Shown one piece after another: positions 9,212-18,646 of a DNA stretch of 64,000 bases (its first letter is position 1; the number at the start of each line of letters is the position of its first letter). The DNA is taken from positions 110,349 through 174,348 of the forward strand of contig JAPYUX010000002.1 of the NCBI GenBank assembly GCA_029940375.1, given 5' to 3'. The notes under the pieces are model-generated. The model did not search any database. It saw nothing but the letters and a program-made list of their open reading frames with translations, and was not told where the DNA came from. The translations under genes and the position numbers were made by a program. This stretch comes from Dehalococcoidia bacterium. GTDB lineage: Bacteria; Chloroflexota; Dehalococcoidia; Lucifugimonadales; Lucifugimonadaceae.

Positions 9212-10297
9212 TTACTCTCTGACATATTTAATTTTGTCAAAGCTTTCAAAAGATCTTTGATATTGGACAGGCCAAGCTTCGACACTTTCTTGAGAATATA
9301 AATTCCAATAGGGATTTCTAAGAAGTTCTCTACCTAAGAAAATCACGTCGGCCTCTTCTTTTTCAAGAATTTCTTCAGCGTGTTCAGTTTCTGTAATTAG
9401 ACCAACTGCACCAGTCAATATACCTGCCTCTGACTTAATTCTTTTGGCAAAAGGAACTTGATAGCCAGGAGTTAATTCCATAATTTGTTTTGAATAATTC
9501 CCTCCTGAAGAACAATCTATAAGATCAACTCCAGCTTTTTTTAACATTTTAGCCAAATTTATGGAGGATTCTATATCCCATCCATTATTATGATATTCTG
9601 TTGAAGAAATTCTTGCTAGAATGGGGATTTCTTCACCAACTTTTTCTCTTACTCGTTTAGAGATTTCTACTCCAAAAATAGTTCTGTTTTCAAAACTTCC
9701 ACCAAAATTATCTTCTCTGGTATTTGAAATAGGAGAAAAAAATTCATGTGACAAATATCCATGAGCTAAATGTAATTCTATACATTTAAATCCAGCCTCA
9801 ATAGATCTTTCTGCAGCTTTAACAAACTTACTAATTATTTCCTCGATTTCTTTTATTGTTAATTCTGAAGGTATTTGTGATTCTTGATCAAAAGAAATAG
9901 GACTTGGAGCTTTGGGGATCCATCCACCATCTTTTTTCTCAACTTTACCTCTACCTTCCCATGGTCGTTTAGTTGAAGCTTTTCGTCCTGCATGGGCAAG
10001 TTGAATTGCAGGAGTAGAATTTTGTTCTTTTATGAAATCTGTAATATTTTTAAGTGCATCTATATGTTCATCTTTCCAAATCCCTAGATCCCAAGAACTA
10101 ATCCTTCCTTCAGGCTCTACAGCTGCAGCTTCAGTCATTACTAATCCTGAACCTCCTACGGCCCTTGAACCCAAATGTACCATATGCCAATTATTTGCGA
10201 AGCCATCTTTAGAAGAATATTGACACATAGGGGAAACCCATGATCTATTTTTTATTTTTTCTCCTCTTATTTGAATAGATTTAAAAAGTTTACTCAT
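9212..10297 (-). CDS. Old yellow enzyme family NADH:flavin oxidoreductase (YqjM/NamA-like)
   Basis: The product is 361 aa. This FMN TIM-barrel ene-reductase class uses NAD(P)H to reduce activated C=C bonds. SPMCQYSS places Cys25 and Tyr27 where Bacillus YqjM has its redox-tuning Cys26 and Tyr28. HAGRKAS and ELHLAHGYLSHEFFSPISN carry the substrate-binding histidines. The gene converges on serS with no gap, and its start overlaps the pth stop by 8 nt. The physiological substrate is unknown. Confidence 0.9.
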   Translation of the reverse strand: MSKLFKSIQIRGEKIKNRSWVSPMCQYSSKDGFANNWHMVHLGSRAVGGSGLVMTEAAAVEPEGRISSWDLGIWKDEHIDALKNITDFIKEQNSTPAIQLAHAGRKASTKRPWEGRGKVEKKDGGWIPKAPSPISFDQESQIPSELTIKEIEEIISKFVKAAERSIEAGFKCIELHLAHGYLSHEFFSPISNTREDNFGGSFENRTIFGVEISKRVREKVGEEIPILARISSTEYHNNGWDIESSINLAKMLKKAGVDLIDCSSGGNYSKQIMELTPGYQVPFAKRIKSEAGILTGAVGLITETEHAEEILEKEEADVIFLGRELLRNPYWNLYSQESVEAWPVQYQRSFESFDKIKYVRE

Positions 10298-10868
10298 CTT
10301 TTACTCCGTTATATTTTTCCATTGAAATATTAAGACCTTCGTCTATAATACTAAGGCATGCCTCAGCAGCTATTTCACAATTTTTATACATTATTTTTTT
10401 ATTTTTTACTTTTGATAAAACATATTTGATTTGATCTTCATTTGATCTTGGTTTGCCAATTCCAATCTTAAGTCTTATGAAATTTTCTGATCCAATATGA
10501 TTAATAATAGAATTTAAACCATTATGCCCACCACTACTTCCTGTTCTTCTAATTCTGAGTCTTCCTTCATCAAGATTAATGTCATCAGAAATAATTATTG
10601 CCTTATCCAAACTGAATTTATTATTATTCAATAAATATTTAAAGGCTAATCCTGAATTGTTAACATAAGTTGTCGGATAAATTAAATATACATTCCAATT
10701 TTTGTGATCAAATCTATATTCAATATGATTTTTTTCATTTTTTTCATACTTTTTATATCCTGAGAGTTTGTTTGAAAGAATATCTAAAACCCACCAGGAT
10801 ATATTATGTCTGGTATTTTCAAATTTTTTACCGGGATTACCAAGGCCTAATATTATCCAATTTATCAT
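10290..10868 (-). CDS. pth: Peptidyl-tRNA hydrolase
   Basis: The product is 192 aa. It releases the peptide from prematurely dropped peptidyl-tRNA. The fold signature LGLGNPGKKFENTRHN contains the catalytic His21. TYVNNSG, ISDDINLDEGRLRIR and GSSGGHNGLNSII are the other conserved blocks, in family order. It overlaps ligA upstream by 4 nt and the OYE gene downstream by 8 nt, so ligA-pth-OYE looks like one operon. Confidence 0.95.
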   Translation of the reverse strand: MINWIILGLGNPGKKFENTRHNISWWVLDILSNKLSGYKKYEKNEKNHIEYRFDHKNWNVYLIYPTTYVNNSGLAFKYLLNNNKFSLDKAIIISDDINLDEGRLRIRRTGSSGGHNGLNSIINHIGSENFIRLKIGIGKPRSNEDQIKYVLSKVKNKKIMYKNCEIAAEACLSIIDEGLNISMEKYNGVKDE

Positions 10869-12910
10869 GAAGAATTTCTTCCTTTTGTAGAGATTATTTG
10901 AAGAAAATCCGAAAGGCTAATTATTGCAATACTATTATTTTTTGCTTCGGACAATTTTGTTCCTGGATTTTCACCTTGTAATAAATAATTTGTTTTAGAA
11001 GATACTCTATTAATTACTTTTCCGCCATTGCTTTTGATCATATTCTCTAATGTACTTCTATTGTAATCTTCAAACCTTCCTGTGATGACAAAAGTTTTAT
11101 TGTTTAGTGAATTTGATTTATTTGTTATATTTATATTTTTCGTTCCAATCCCTAGATTGATAAAATTTTCAATTAGAAAAATATTTCTTTCTTGTTTCAG
11201 CCATTCAATAATTTTGTTTGATACTATTGGGCCTATGCCTTCAATATCTATTAATAAATCCTCTAAATTGTGAAGATTTTTCTTTTTTTCATATAATATG
11301 TCTAAACTTTTGATTTTTTCAGCTATCAAATCTGCTATTTCTTCACCAACCCCTTCAATTCCAAGGGCTGTTAATAAATTATTAAATGATCTATTTTTTG
11401 AATCTTCTATATTCGCCAATAGCTTATTTACACTTGTTTCTCCAAATCCTTCTAATTCCATCAATGGTTTTCTTTTTTGTTCTAAAGTGTATATTTCATC
11501 TAAAGTATTAATAAATCCTTCCTTATATAAAATTGAGCAAATTTTTACTCCTAAACCTTCTATATCCATACATTTTTTTGAAGAAAAGTATTGTAGTAAT
11601 CTCTCAAATTTGTTTGGGCAAGATGAACTGACACATCTAACTGAAACTTCATTTTGATCTGCTAATAGTTTACTATTACAAGGGTCAGGACAATAGTCTG
11701 GAAATTCAAATTTTTTTGATTTATTATTTCTTAAATTATTATTTGAAACTTTTATTATTTGGGGAATAACTTCCCCTGCTCTTTGAAGTTCTACTAAATC
11801 GTTTTCTCTAATATCTTTTCTTTTGATTTCATCTCTATTATGAAGAGTTGCTCTGCTAATTTTTACTCCATCTATAATTACTGGTTCTAATTCTGCCCAG
11901 GGAGTCAGAACTCCTGTTCGACCAACGTTAAAATTAATTTTATTTAACTTTGTTTCTACTATTTCTGGAGGAAATTTATATGATGTTGCCCATCGAGGAT
12001 TTCTTCCTGTAGTTCCTAAATTTTTTTGTATATTTATATCATCTATTTTAATTACAATTCCATCAGTCCCATAGTCTAGTTTTGCTCTATTTTTACTCCA
12101 AAATAAAATATAATTTTCCAAATCTTCAAAATTATGTACTTGTTTAGAATTTTTTTCAATTCTAAGTCCTAAATTTTCTAATATTTTTAAAGATTTATAA
12201 TGAGAGTCCACTATTTCTTTTCCTTGATCATCAAACAAATTGTAAAAGAAAATATTAATAGGTCTCTTGGAGGTTTCGTTTGGATCTAGTTGTCTAACAG
12301 ATCCTGATGAAGCATTTCTAGGATTAGAATATGAATTTAATCCTGCAAATTCTCTGCTTTCATTATATTGATTGAACTTAGAAATAGGGAAATATATTTC
12401 ACCCCTAGCTTCGATATTTTTTGAGTCATTTATTTTTAAAGGTATTGATCTAATTGTTTTTACATTGTTAGTAATGTCCTCGCCTATTGTTCCATTTCCT
12501 CTAGTTGATGCTTGATTTAGTAGATTGTTTTGGAATTTAACAGAGACTGCTAGCCCATCAATTTTTAATTCACATACTAAGGGGAAAATATCTTTATTTG
12601 CAGTTTTAGATGTTTTGCTAATCCAATCTTTCAACTCATTTAAATCGAAAACATTGGAAAGACTCAACATTGGTGTATTATGTTCAACCGTATTGAATTC
12701 AATAGCAGGACTACTTCCAATTCTCTGGGTTGGAGATTCTTCTACTATAGAATCCGGATACTCGTTCTCTAGAGTTGAAAGTTCCTTAAATTTTTTATCG
12801 TATTCAAAATCAGTTAAAGAAGAATTTTCCTTTATATAATATTCATGATTTGCTTGGTTTAATTCTTCTCTAAGATCTTTTATTTTTTTCTGTATTTCAA
12901 TTGGAATCAT
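10865..12910 (-). CDS. ligA: NAD-dependent DNA ligase
   Basis: The product is 681 aa, full length for LigA. Domains in order are Ia, the adenylation domain with the nucleotidyl-accepting lysine in CELKIDG (Lys116), OB fold (NVGRTGVLTPWAELEPV), a four-cysteine zinc finger (CPDPCNSKLL...CVSSSCPNKF), helix-hairpin-helix repeats (LEGFGETSVNKLL, IEGIGPIVSNKII) and a C-terminal BRCT domain (FVITGRFEDYNRSTL). It seals nicks during replication and repair. It is the first gene of the ligA-pth-OYE run. Confidence 0.96.
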   Translation of the reverse strand: MIPIEIQKKIKDLREELNQANHEYYIKENSSLTDFEYDKKFKELSTLENEYPDSIVEESPTQRIGSSPAIEFNTVEHNTPMLSLSNVFDLNELKDWISKTSKTANKDIFPLVCELKIDGLAVSVKFQNNLLNQASTRGNGTIGEDITNNVKTIRSIPLKINDSKNIEARGEIYFPISKFNQYNESREFAGLNSYSNPRNASSGSVRQLDPNETSKRPINIFFYNLFDDQGKEIVDSHYKSLKILENLGLRIEKNSKQVHNFEDLENYILFWSKNRAKLDYGTDGIVIKIDDINIQKNLGTTGRNPRWATSYKFPPEIVETKLNKINFNVGRTGVLTPWAELEPVIIDGVKISRATLHNRDEIKRKDIRENDLVELQRAGEVIPQIIKVSNNNLRNNKSKKFEFPDYCPDPCNSKLLADQNEVSVRCVSSSCPNKFERLLQYFSSKKCMDIEGLGVKICSILYKEGFINTLDEIYTLEQKRKPLMELEGFGETSVNKLLANIEDSKNRSFNNLLTALGIEGVGEEIADLIAEKIKSLDILYEKKKNLHNLEDLLIDIEGIGPIVSNKIIEWLKQERNIFLIENFINLGIGTKNINITNKSNSLNNKTFVITGRFEDYNRSTLENMIKSNGGKVINRVSSKTNYLLQGENPGTKLSEAKNNSIAIISLSDFLQIISTKGRNSS

Positions 12911-13191
12911 TCTTTTATAAAAAATAAAATAATAACTTTATATTTTTTTAACAGTTGCCGACCAATGTAAATTTGATCATTAATCCGCCTGTTATATACA
13001 TTATATAATTTTCCTCATGATGAATACCATGATTTGATTTCAAGATAACTATGAACTACAGTTTTCTTATAAAAATAAATATAAATATTATTTCGAACTT
13101 AGAAAGATCAGATTAACTAAACAAAATGTAGTTATTTTTTTCTCTTTTTATATAAAATAATCAGATGGTAAAACAAATAACATAATATAAA
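12911..13191. other. Divergent intergenic region between ligA and the DUF1015 gene
   Basis: These 281 nt of AT-rich sequence separate two divergent genes, so promoters for both are expected. I see no small ORF with a ribosome-binding site, no T-tract terminator and no riboswitch fold that I recognise. Confidence 0.4.
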
Positions 13192-14475
13192 ATGGCAGAA
13201 TTACGTCCTTTTAAGGGAATTAGATATAATCAAGAAATATCTGGTGATCTTTCTAAAAATATATGCCCACCTTTCGATAGTATTACACCTATCTTGCAAA
13301 ATTATTTGTATGAGATTTCGAATTATAATACAGTGAGACTTGAATTCGGATTAAGAGGTCTCGATTCTGATCCTTATTTTTCTGCAGCAGAAACACAAAA
13401 AACATGGATGAGAGAAGGAATTCTAACCCAAGATGATTCTCCTTCAATTTACGTTACTGAAGAAGAATTTTCATACAATAATAAAACCTTTACACGAAGA
13501 GGTTTTATATGTGCTCTTAAAGTTGAAGATTATACATCAAGAATAGTTATTCCTCATGAAAAAACAAGAAATCACTGGGTTGAAGATAGATACAAGTTAA
13601 TGGAGATTGCAAAATCGAATTATAGTCCACTGTTGTGTCTTTACAAAGATGATTCAAGAGAAACTATAGCAAATTTAATCAAATCAATTTCAGGTAAAAA
13701 TCCATATATAGATATAGAACCTGAAAAATTACAAAAAATAAAAGTTTGGAGAGTCACTGACATTGGGACCATTTCTTTACTATGCGAAAAATTTAAAGAT
13801 TTGAAAATTTATATAGCTGATGGGCACCATAGATATGAAGCTGGATTGAGATATATTTCTAATACTAGATCAACTAGAGAAATAGGATTTAATGAATCCA
13901 TTAATTATAGAATGATTCAACTCATTTCAATGAGTGAACCTGGATTGATAACTAGATCGTATCATAGATATATCAAGTTAAATAAAAATGAAATAGAAAA
14001 TTATTCCCAAAAAATATTATCTGATAAAAATACTTTTAAGTATGAAGCAGATTTAAGTGTTCTAAATTATGAAAATATTGAAAAATATTATAAATTTATA
14101 TGCGATGATAATGATTTCAATTCTATTTCTTTCGGAATAATCATTAAAAAAGGAGAAAACTTAAAAACATTCATTTACTCACAAACTAATACGTCTAAAA
14201 ATAATAATGACTATACATTCTTACATGAAAAATATTTTCAGGAAAATTTAGAATTAATAAAAGAGGAAAATATTTTATTTGAAACTGATTTAAATGAGAT
14301 AATCAATCTTTTAAACAGAGAAGAGAATTTGATAATTTTATTAATGAGACCGATTCCTATGGAAAACTTTTTATCTGCAGTAGATTCTGGATACAGATTG
14401 CCACCAAAGGTTACAAACTTTCTCCCTAAACCTCCAGCTGGGTTGGTTTTTCAGACCTTAGAAGGGGATATCTAA
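13192..14475 (+). CDS. DUF1015 family protein
   Basis: The product is 427 aa and full length for DUF1015. It shows the characteristic opening (AELRPFKGIRYN, CPPFDSITP), central VIPHEKTRNHWVEDRYKLM and the highly conserved IADGHHRYEAGLRY. It ends with LMRPIPMENFLSAVDSGYRLPPKVTNFLPKPPAG-type residues. The family is widespread; annotations linking it to kinases are weak, and its reaction is unknown. It converges with the aminotransferase gene with a 4-nt overlap. Confidence 0.88.
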   Translation: MAELRPFKGIRYNQEISGDLSKNICPPFDSITPILQNYLYEISNYNTVRLEFGLRGLDSDPYFSAAETQKTWMREGILTQDDSPSIYVTEEEFSYNNKTFTRRGFICALKVEDYTSRIVIPHEKTRNHWVEDRYKLMEIAKSNYSPLLCLYKDDSRETIANLIKSISGKNPYIDIEPEKLQKIKVWRVTDIGTISLLCEKFKDLKIYIADGHHRYEAGLRYISNTRSTREIGFNESINYRMIQLISMSEPGLITRSYHRYIKLNKNEIENYSQKILSDKNTFKYEADLSVLNYENIEKYYKFICDDNDFNSISFGIIIKKGENLKTFIYSQTNTSKNNNDYTFLHEKYFQENLELIKEENILFETDLNEIINLLNREENLIILLMRPIPMENFLSAVDSGYRLPPKVTNFLPKPPAGLVFQTLEGDI

Positions 14476-15560
14476 TTTCTTTTGTCCAAGGTTTCTTTTA
14501 GGGCGTTTATAGAATCTTCAATATCTTTTTTTTCTACCCAACCCATATGTCCTATTCGAACAATTTTACCGGCTAATTTTTGCTGCCCACCTCCAAGTAC
14601 AATATTATAATTTTCCTTAATTTCATTGACCAATTTTTTACCATCTATATTTTCAGGAAGTTTAATCGCAGTAACTGTATCTGAGGCAAATTCTTCTTTA
14701 GGTAGTATTTGCAATCCTATATCATTTGCTTTTGTTCTAGTAAATTTTGCTATTTCAGAATGTTTTTCAAAGATATTTTCAATACCTTCTTCAATCATTC
14801 TATTTAGAGAATATTGAAGAGCGAACATGGTGGTTAGGGCTGGAGTAAAAGGAGGTTGCCCTATCTCTAAATAATCTTTGTATTGTTTAACATCATAATA
14901 ATATTTAGGGGAACTTGAAGATTCATATGCCTTCCATGCTTTTTCAGAAAAAGAAATCATTGCAATGCCAGGAGGCGCAATCCAAGATTTTTGAGAAGCT
15001 GTAGCTACTATATCGATTCCCCATCCATCTGTAGAAATTCTTGTACCTGCAGCAGAGGAGACTGCATCAACTAATATTAAAGCATTTGAATTATTTTTAA
15101 TAACTTCACATATTTCTCTTAAAGGATTCCTTACACCACTTGAACTTTCATTATGTGTGATTAATACAGCTTTATAATTATTATTATTTAATAATTCTTT
15201 TTTTACCTTTTCAGGATCTGCAGGTTCTCCCGATTCAAATTCTAACCTTGTTGTTTTGCATCCATAAGCATCTGAAATATCTCCAAATCTTTGCCCAAAC
15301 CAACCTATTGAAATAGATAAAATATTGTCTCCAGGGGAAGTTGTATTTACTATGGCTGATTCCATTGCACCAGTTCCTGATGCAGTAATAAAATAAACAT
15401 CGGATTTTGTCATCAAAACTGATTTTAAGTTCGAAGACATTTCTTCTAACATCATTGCATACTCAAGACCTCTATGGTTTATCATTTGCCTTGACATGAT
15501 TTCCAGAGTATCTTTAGGTAAAGGAACAGGTCCTGGGATTCTTAAATTACTATCTTCCAT
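14472..15560 (-). CDS. Class V aminotransferase, alanine-glyoxylate / serine-pyruvate type
   Basis: The product is about 362 aa. PLP-dependent fold type I features are ITASGTGAMESAIVN, LVDAVSSAAG (Asp167) and the Schiff-base lysine in ATASQKSWIAPPG (Lys193, counted from the upstream GTG). The opening LRIPGPVPLPKDTLEIM is typical of serine-glyoxylate / alanine-glyoxylate transaminases. The ATG at 15560 is preferred to the GTG at 15566 because GGGAG sits 5 nt before it. A role in glyoxylate, serine or glycine metabolism would connect with the hydroxypyruvate isomerase-like genes at 23 kb. Confidence 0.85.
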   Translation of the reverse strand: MEDSNLRIPGPVPLPKDTLEIMSRQMINHRGLEYAMMLEEMSSNLKSVLMTKSDVYFITASGTGAMESAIVNTTSPGDNILSISIGWFGQRFGDISDAYGCKTTRLEFESGEPADPEKVKKELLNNNNYKAVLITHNESSSGVRNPLREICEVIKNNSNALILVDAVSSAAGTRISTDGWGIDIVATASQKSWIAPPGIAMISFSEKAWKAYESSSSPKYYYDVKQYKDYLEIGQPPFTPALTTMFALQYSLNRMIEEGIENIFEKHSEIAKFTRTKANDIGLQILPKEEFASDTVTAIKLPENIDGKKLVNEIKENYNIVLGGGQQKLAGKIVRIGHMGWVEKKDIEDSINALKETLDKRN

Positions 15561-15587
15561 TTTCACTCCCTGTGAGTAATAAAAACT

Positions 15588-16277
15588 CTAAGTAGAGGTA
15601 TCTTCCTCTGTTACTGTATTTTCTTCACTGGAATCACCATCTTGGGCCTCTCCATCACCGTCTTCATCATCTTCTGATCCATCAGTAGTTGCAGCCATTT
15701 CTTCTTCTGTTACCTGTACTCGAGGAGGTTGAATCCATGCTATTTGTGCATCTTCATCAGAAATCAATTCTGCTCCCTCAGGTAAATTTAAATCTTTAGA
15801 GTATATGTACATTTCTAAATCTTCTAAAACTGAACAATCAGCAGTTAGCTCAGATGGAATTTCTAAAGGTTTAGCTAAAACAGTTACTTCATAAATACCT
15901 TGAGTAACCACTCCAGCTCCTCCTCTTGTTCCTGGTGCATCTTCTTGGTTAATTAAGAGAATTGGAACTTGTGCCTCAATCGGTTTATCTAAATTAACCC
16001 GAAGAAAATCAACGTGTATTACTTTATCAGTGACAGGATGAGTTGATATGTTTCTTACTAACGTATAAGTTTCTTCTTTACCACCGATAGAGATTTTCAA
16101 TGGGGTAGTATACCCTACCTCCTTCAGAGTTTTATATAGGATATCTTCATTAACTTGCAAACTGATTGAATCTCCAAGACCATACATATTGATAGGAATA
16201 ATTCCATTTTTTCTCAAAGATTTATTTTGTTTTCCAAACGTTTTTCTTGTTTCAGTTTTTAAAATTATTTCAGCCAT
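15588..16277 (-). CDS. rplY: 50S ribosomal protein L25, CTC form with acidic tail
   Basis: The product is 229 aa from the start at MAEIILKTETRKTFGKQNKSL. Further upstream codons encode an unrelated hydrophobic stretch, so they were excluded. The N-terminal L25 domain binds 5S rRNA. The TL5/CTC beta domain follows to about residue 190 (VHVDFLRVNLDKPIEAQVPI). The last 35 residues are an Asp/Glu/Ser/Thr-rich tail, as in other CTC-type L25 proteins. It lies downstream of no obvious partner and reads in the same direction as the aminotransferase. Confidence 0.93.
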   Translation of the reverse strand: MAEIILKTETRKTFGKQNKSLRKNGIIPINMYGLGDSISLQVNEDILYKTLKEVGYTTPLKISIGGKEETYTLVRNISTHPVTDKVIHVDFLRVNLDKPIEAQVPILLINQEDAPGTRGGAGVVTQGIYEVTVLAKPLEIPSELTADCSVLEDLEMYIYSKDLNLPEGAELISDEDAQIAWIQPPRVQVTEEEMAATTDGSEDDEDGDGEAQDGDSSEENTVTEEDTST

Positions 16278-16422
16278 TTTCTCATTTCTTAATAAATCAA
16301 TCAATTTATTATCTTCTGTGTATATTAACCTAAGTAAAGATAAAATTTTCAAATACCAATATACTATTGTATACTTCATGTTAAAAGAATTTTATTAGAA
16401 AACTAGGTTTTATTAAATATTT

Positions 16423-16863
16423 ATGTTAGTTCCAATGAAGATAGATTATGCCCTTAGATTCCTTGTTTATTTAACCATGAATAAAGATAAAGGCTTGATT
16501 AAGACTACTGAAATTTCAGATATTCAAAAAATCCCTCATAAATTTTTACTAAGAATATCTAACGATCTTCAAAAAGCCGGTTATGTAAAATCAACTAGAG
16601 GACCTTTAGGTGGCCATACTTTGATAAAGAATTCAAAAGAAATTATAGTATCTGAAATTATAAAACTATTGGATTATACTTTATCTCCTGTTGAATGTTT
16701 GGATGATGAAGATAAGTGTATGCATTCTGCTTCATGCAGTCAGAGAGAATTGTGGAAAGATGTAGAAAATGTTTTAATTCAACATCTAAGTAGTATTTCA
16801 GTTCATGATCTTTCAAAGAGGCAATTAGACTTGGATACAAGTAAAGTTGCTTTTGTGAAATGA
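16423..16863 (+). CDS. Rrf2 family transcriptional regulator, likely Fe-S sensor
   Basis: The product is 146 aa. The N-terminal winged helix (KIDYALRFLVYLT; recognition region IPHKFLLRISNDLQKAGYVKSTRGPLGGH) is typical Rrf2. Three cysteines, Cys92, Cys99 and Cys105, match the cluster-binding cysteines of IscR/NsrR, but the first spacing is six residues rather than five. By family it should sense iron-sulfur status, nitric oxide or redox and repress or activate nearby genes. A second ATG at 16435 is possible. The stop overlaps the methyltransferase start by 4 nt. Confidence 0.88.
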   Translation: MLVPMKIDYALRFLVYLTMNKDKGLIKTTEISDIQKIPHKFLLRISNDLQKAGYVKSTRGPLGGHTLIKNSKEIIVSEIIKLLDYTLSPVECLDDEDKCMHSASCSQRELWKDVENVLIQHLSSISVHDLSKRQLDLDTSKVAFVK

Positions 16864-17426
16864 GTTTTTTTTTATCATGGATAAAAAATTACGTTAAAAC
16901 CCCCTTAGAATTAGGAGCAATTTTACCTACTTATAAATTTGCCGCAATTTTAATGACTAAGGATATCATTTCTAATGAAAAAACCATAGTTGTTGAATTG
17001 GGTGCAGGTACTGGAGACATCACCACATCAATCATAAATAGAGGAATTCTGCAGGAAAATTTAATTTTGGTAGAGATCAATGAAGATTTTTGCAAGATAT
17101 TAAAACAAAGATTTCCAAAAGCACAAATTTTCTGTGAGGATGCAAAAACATTTTTTAACAAAACAATTTCTAATGAAAAAAAAATAAATTATATTGTCTC
17201 AGGTTTACCATTTGTAGCTATGTCCAAAGCACAAAAAATGGAAATTTGCGAACTAAGTTTTGATAGTTTATCTAAAAATGGTATTTTTTTTCAAATAACT
17301 TATTTTATCAAATGCTCTTTTCCTGTAGAAATTATAAATAAAAATAATTTAATAAAAAGATTGATTGGTTTTACTTTGTTGAATATACCACCTGCTTTTA
17401 TTTGGTCAATAGCTAGGAGAAAATAA
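16860..17426 (+). CDS. SAM-dependent methyltransferase, PmtA-like (phospholipid N-methyltransferase type)
   Basis: The product is 188 aa. The opening SFFLSWIKNYVKTPLELGAILPT resembles the rRNA-dimethylase-fold phospholipid N-methyltransferases (PmtA), where this amphipathic segment binds membrane. The SAM motif is VVELGAGTGDITTSI. The later YIVSGLPF block replaces the NPP(Y/F)-type motif. PmtA enzymes methylate phosphatidylethanolamine. Here the lipid substrate is inferred only. It is translationally coupled to the Rrf2 regulator upstream and to the mutarotase downstream. Confidence 0.7.
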   Translation: MSFFLSWIKNYVKTPLELGAILPTYKFAAILMTKDIISNEKTIVVELGAGTGDITTSIINRGILQENLILVEINEDFCKILKQRFPKAQIFCEDAKTFFNKTISNEKKINYIVSGLPFVAMSKAQKMEICELSFDSLSKNGIFFQITYFIKCSFPVEIINKNNLIKRLIGFTLLNIPPAFIWSIARRK

Positions 17427-17749
17427 TGAAACGTGTTGGATTTTTACTGAAAGTTAAAGAAAAATTTATTAATGAATATAAAGAACATCATTTAAATGTT
17501 TGGCCTGCAATGAAATCTGCTTTAACTAAACATGGTTGGAAAAATTATTCTTTATTCATGAGATCTGATGGATTAATGTTTGGATATTTTGAAGCTACAA
17601 AATCTTTTTCTGATTCTCTTAAAGGGATGTCAAACGAAAAAATAAACAAAGAATGGCAAGATTTAATGTCTACCTATTTTGAAATACCCGAAGGATCTGC
17701 GGCTGACAAATCAATGATAGAACTTGAAGAGGTCTTTCATTTAGATTGA
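17426..17749 (+). CDS. rhaM: L-rhamnose mutarotase
   Basis: The product is 107 aa, close to the 104 aa of E. coli RhaM. It interconverts alpha and beta anomers of L-rhamnose or related deoxysugars. The opening RVGFLLKVKEKFINEYKEHHLNVWPAM contains the active-site His (His21/22) and the WPAM block. NYSLFMRSDGLMFGYFE and the C-terminal WQDLMSTYFE are also family features. Its ATG overlaps the preceding stop by one base, and the amidohydrolase follows after 30 nt. Confidence 0.9.
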   Translation: MKRVGFLLKVKEKFINEYKEHHLNVWPAMKSALTKHGWKNYSLFMRSDGLMFGYFEATKSFSDSLKGMSNEKINKEWQDLMSTYFEIPEGSAADKSMIELEEVFHLD

Positions 17750-17779
17750 AAAGGAAAAATATATTGAAGTGATAACATT

Positions 17780-18643
17780 ATGAAACTAAACGAATTTTCT
17801 TTTATTGATTCTCATGTTCATTTTTATGATATGAAACATCCAACCCTGCATTATGGACATTGGCAACCGAATGAAGATTTACCTTTGAGAGAACTTGGAA
17901 ATAGAAACTATTTGGCAACTGATTTTCTTAAAGAAGCAGAACCACTTGGTATGAAAAAGGCTATTCATGTGCAAGCGGCAATCGGATCAAAAGATCCTGT
18001 TGAAGAAACTAAATGGCTTGAAGATGTTTTTATTCAAACAGGAATTCCTCACGCAATTGTTGGGCATGTGGATTTAAGAGCACCAAATGCCAGAGAAGTT
18101 ATAGAAAAACACTTAAAATATCAACACTTTAAGGGGATAAGAGATTTTTCATATGGAGACTACCTTGTAAACAAAGATTTTAGAAATGGGTTTGCTTTAC
18201 AAGAAGAATATAATTTGATTTCAAGTATTGCTGTTCGATGGGAAGAAATGGAAAAATTAGTAGATTTGGCAAATTCTTATCCAAATATAATTATTATCTT
18301 AGATCATGCTGGTAATCCTGAATTTCGTACTGAAGAATATTTTAATAATTGGAAATCTGGAATGACAAAAATTTCTAAGATGGACAATATAATATGTAAA
18401 ATTTCAGGACTTGGAATGGGTGACCATAATTGGACTATAGAGTCAATTACTCCTTATGTAGAAACATGTTTTGAACTATTTGGAATTTCTAGAACTATAT
18501 TTGCTACAAATTGGCCAGTAGATGGATTATATAGTGATTATTCGAAAGTGATAAATGCCTATAAAGAGATCACAAAATTTTTATCGTTATCTGAACAGGA
18601 AGCTTTTTTTTATAAAAATTCTGAAAATATTTATGACATTTAA
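17780..18643 (+). CDS. Amidohydrolase family 2 (lactonase-like)
   Basis: The product is 287 aa. This is a TIM-barrel metal-dependent hydrolase of the L-fuconolactonase / pyrone-dicarboxylate lactonase branch. The metal site shows IDSHVHFYD (HxH). Then come AIHVQAA, IVGHVDLRAP, FKGIRDFSY, IILDHAGNP and FATNWPVDGL, all in family order. Next to an L-rhamnose mutarotase and an SDR, a role in opening a deoxysugar lactone is reasonable, but the substrate is inferred. It converges on the SDR gene with a 3-nt gap. Confidence 0.82.
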   Translation: MKLNEFSFIDSHVHFYDMKHPTLHYGHWQPNEDLPLRELGNRNYLATDFLKEAEPLGMKKAIHVQAAIGSKDPVEETKWLEDVFIQTGIPHAIVGHVDLRAPNAREVIEKHLKYQHFKGIRDFSYGDYLVNKDFRNGFALQEEYNLISSIAVRWEEMEKLVDLANSYPNIIIILDHAGNPEFRTEEYFNNWKSGMTKISKMDNIICKISGLGMGDHNWTIESITPYVETCFELFGISRTIFATNWPVDGLYSDYSKVINAYKEITKFLSLSEQEAFFYKNSENIYDI

Positions 18644-18646
18644 AAT

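Noticed and set aside
16278-16379. N-terminal 34-residue extension on L25
   Set aside because: The extension is hydrophobic and unrelated to L25; the family N-terminus begins exactly at the ATG at 16277.
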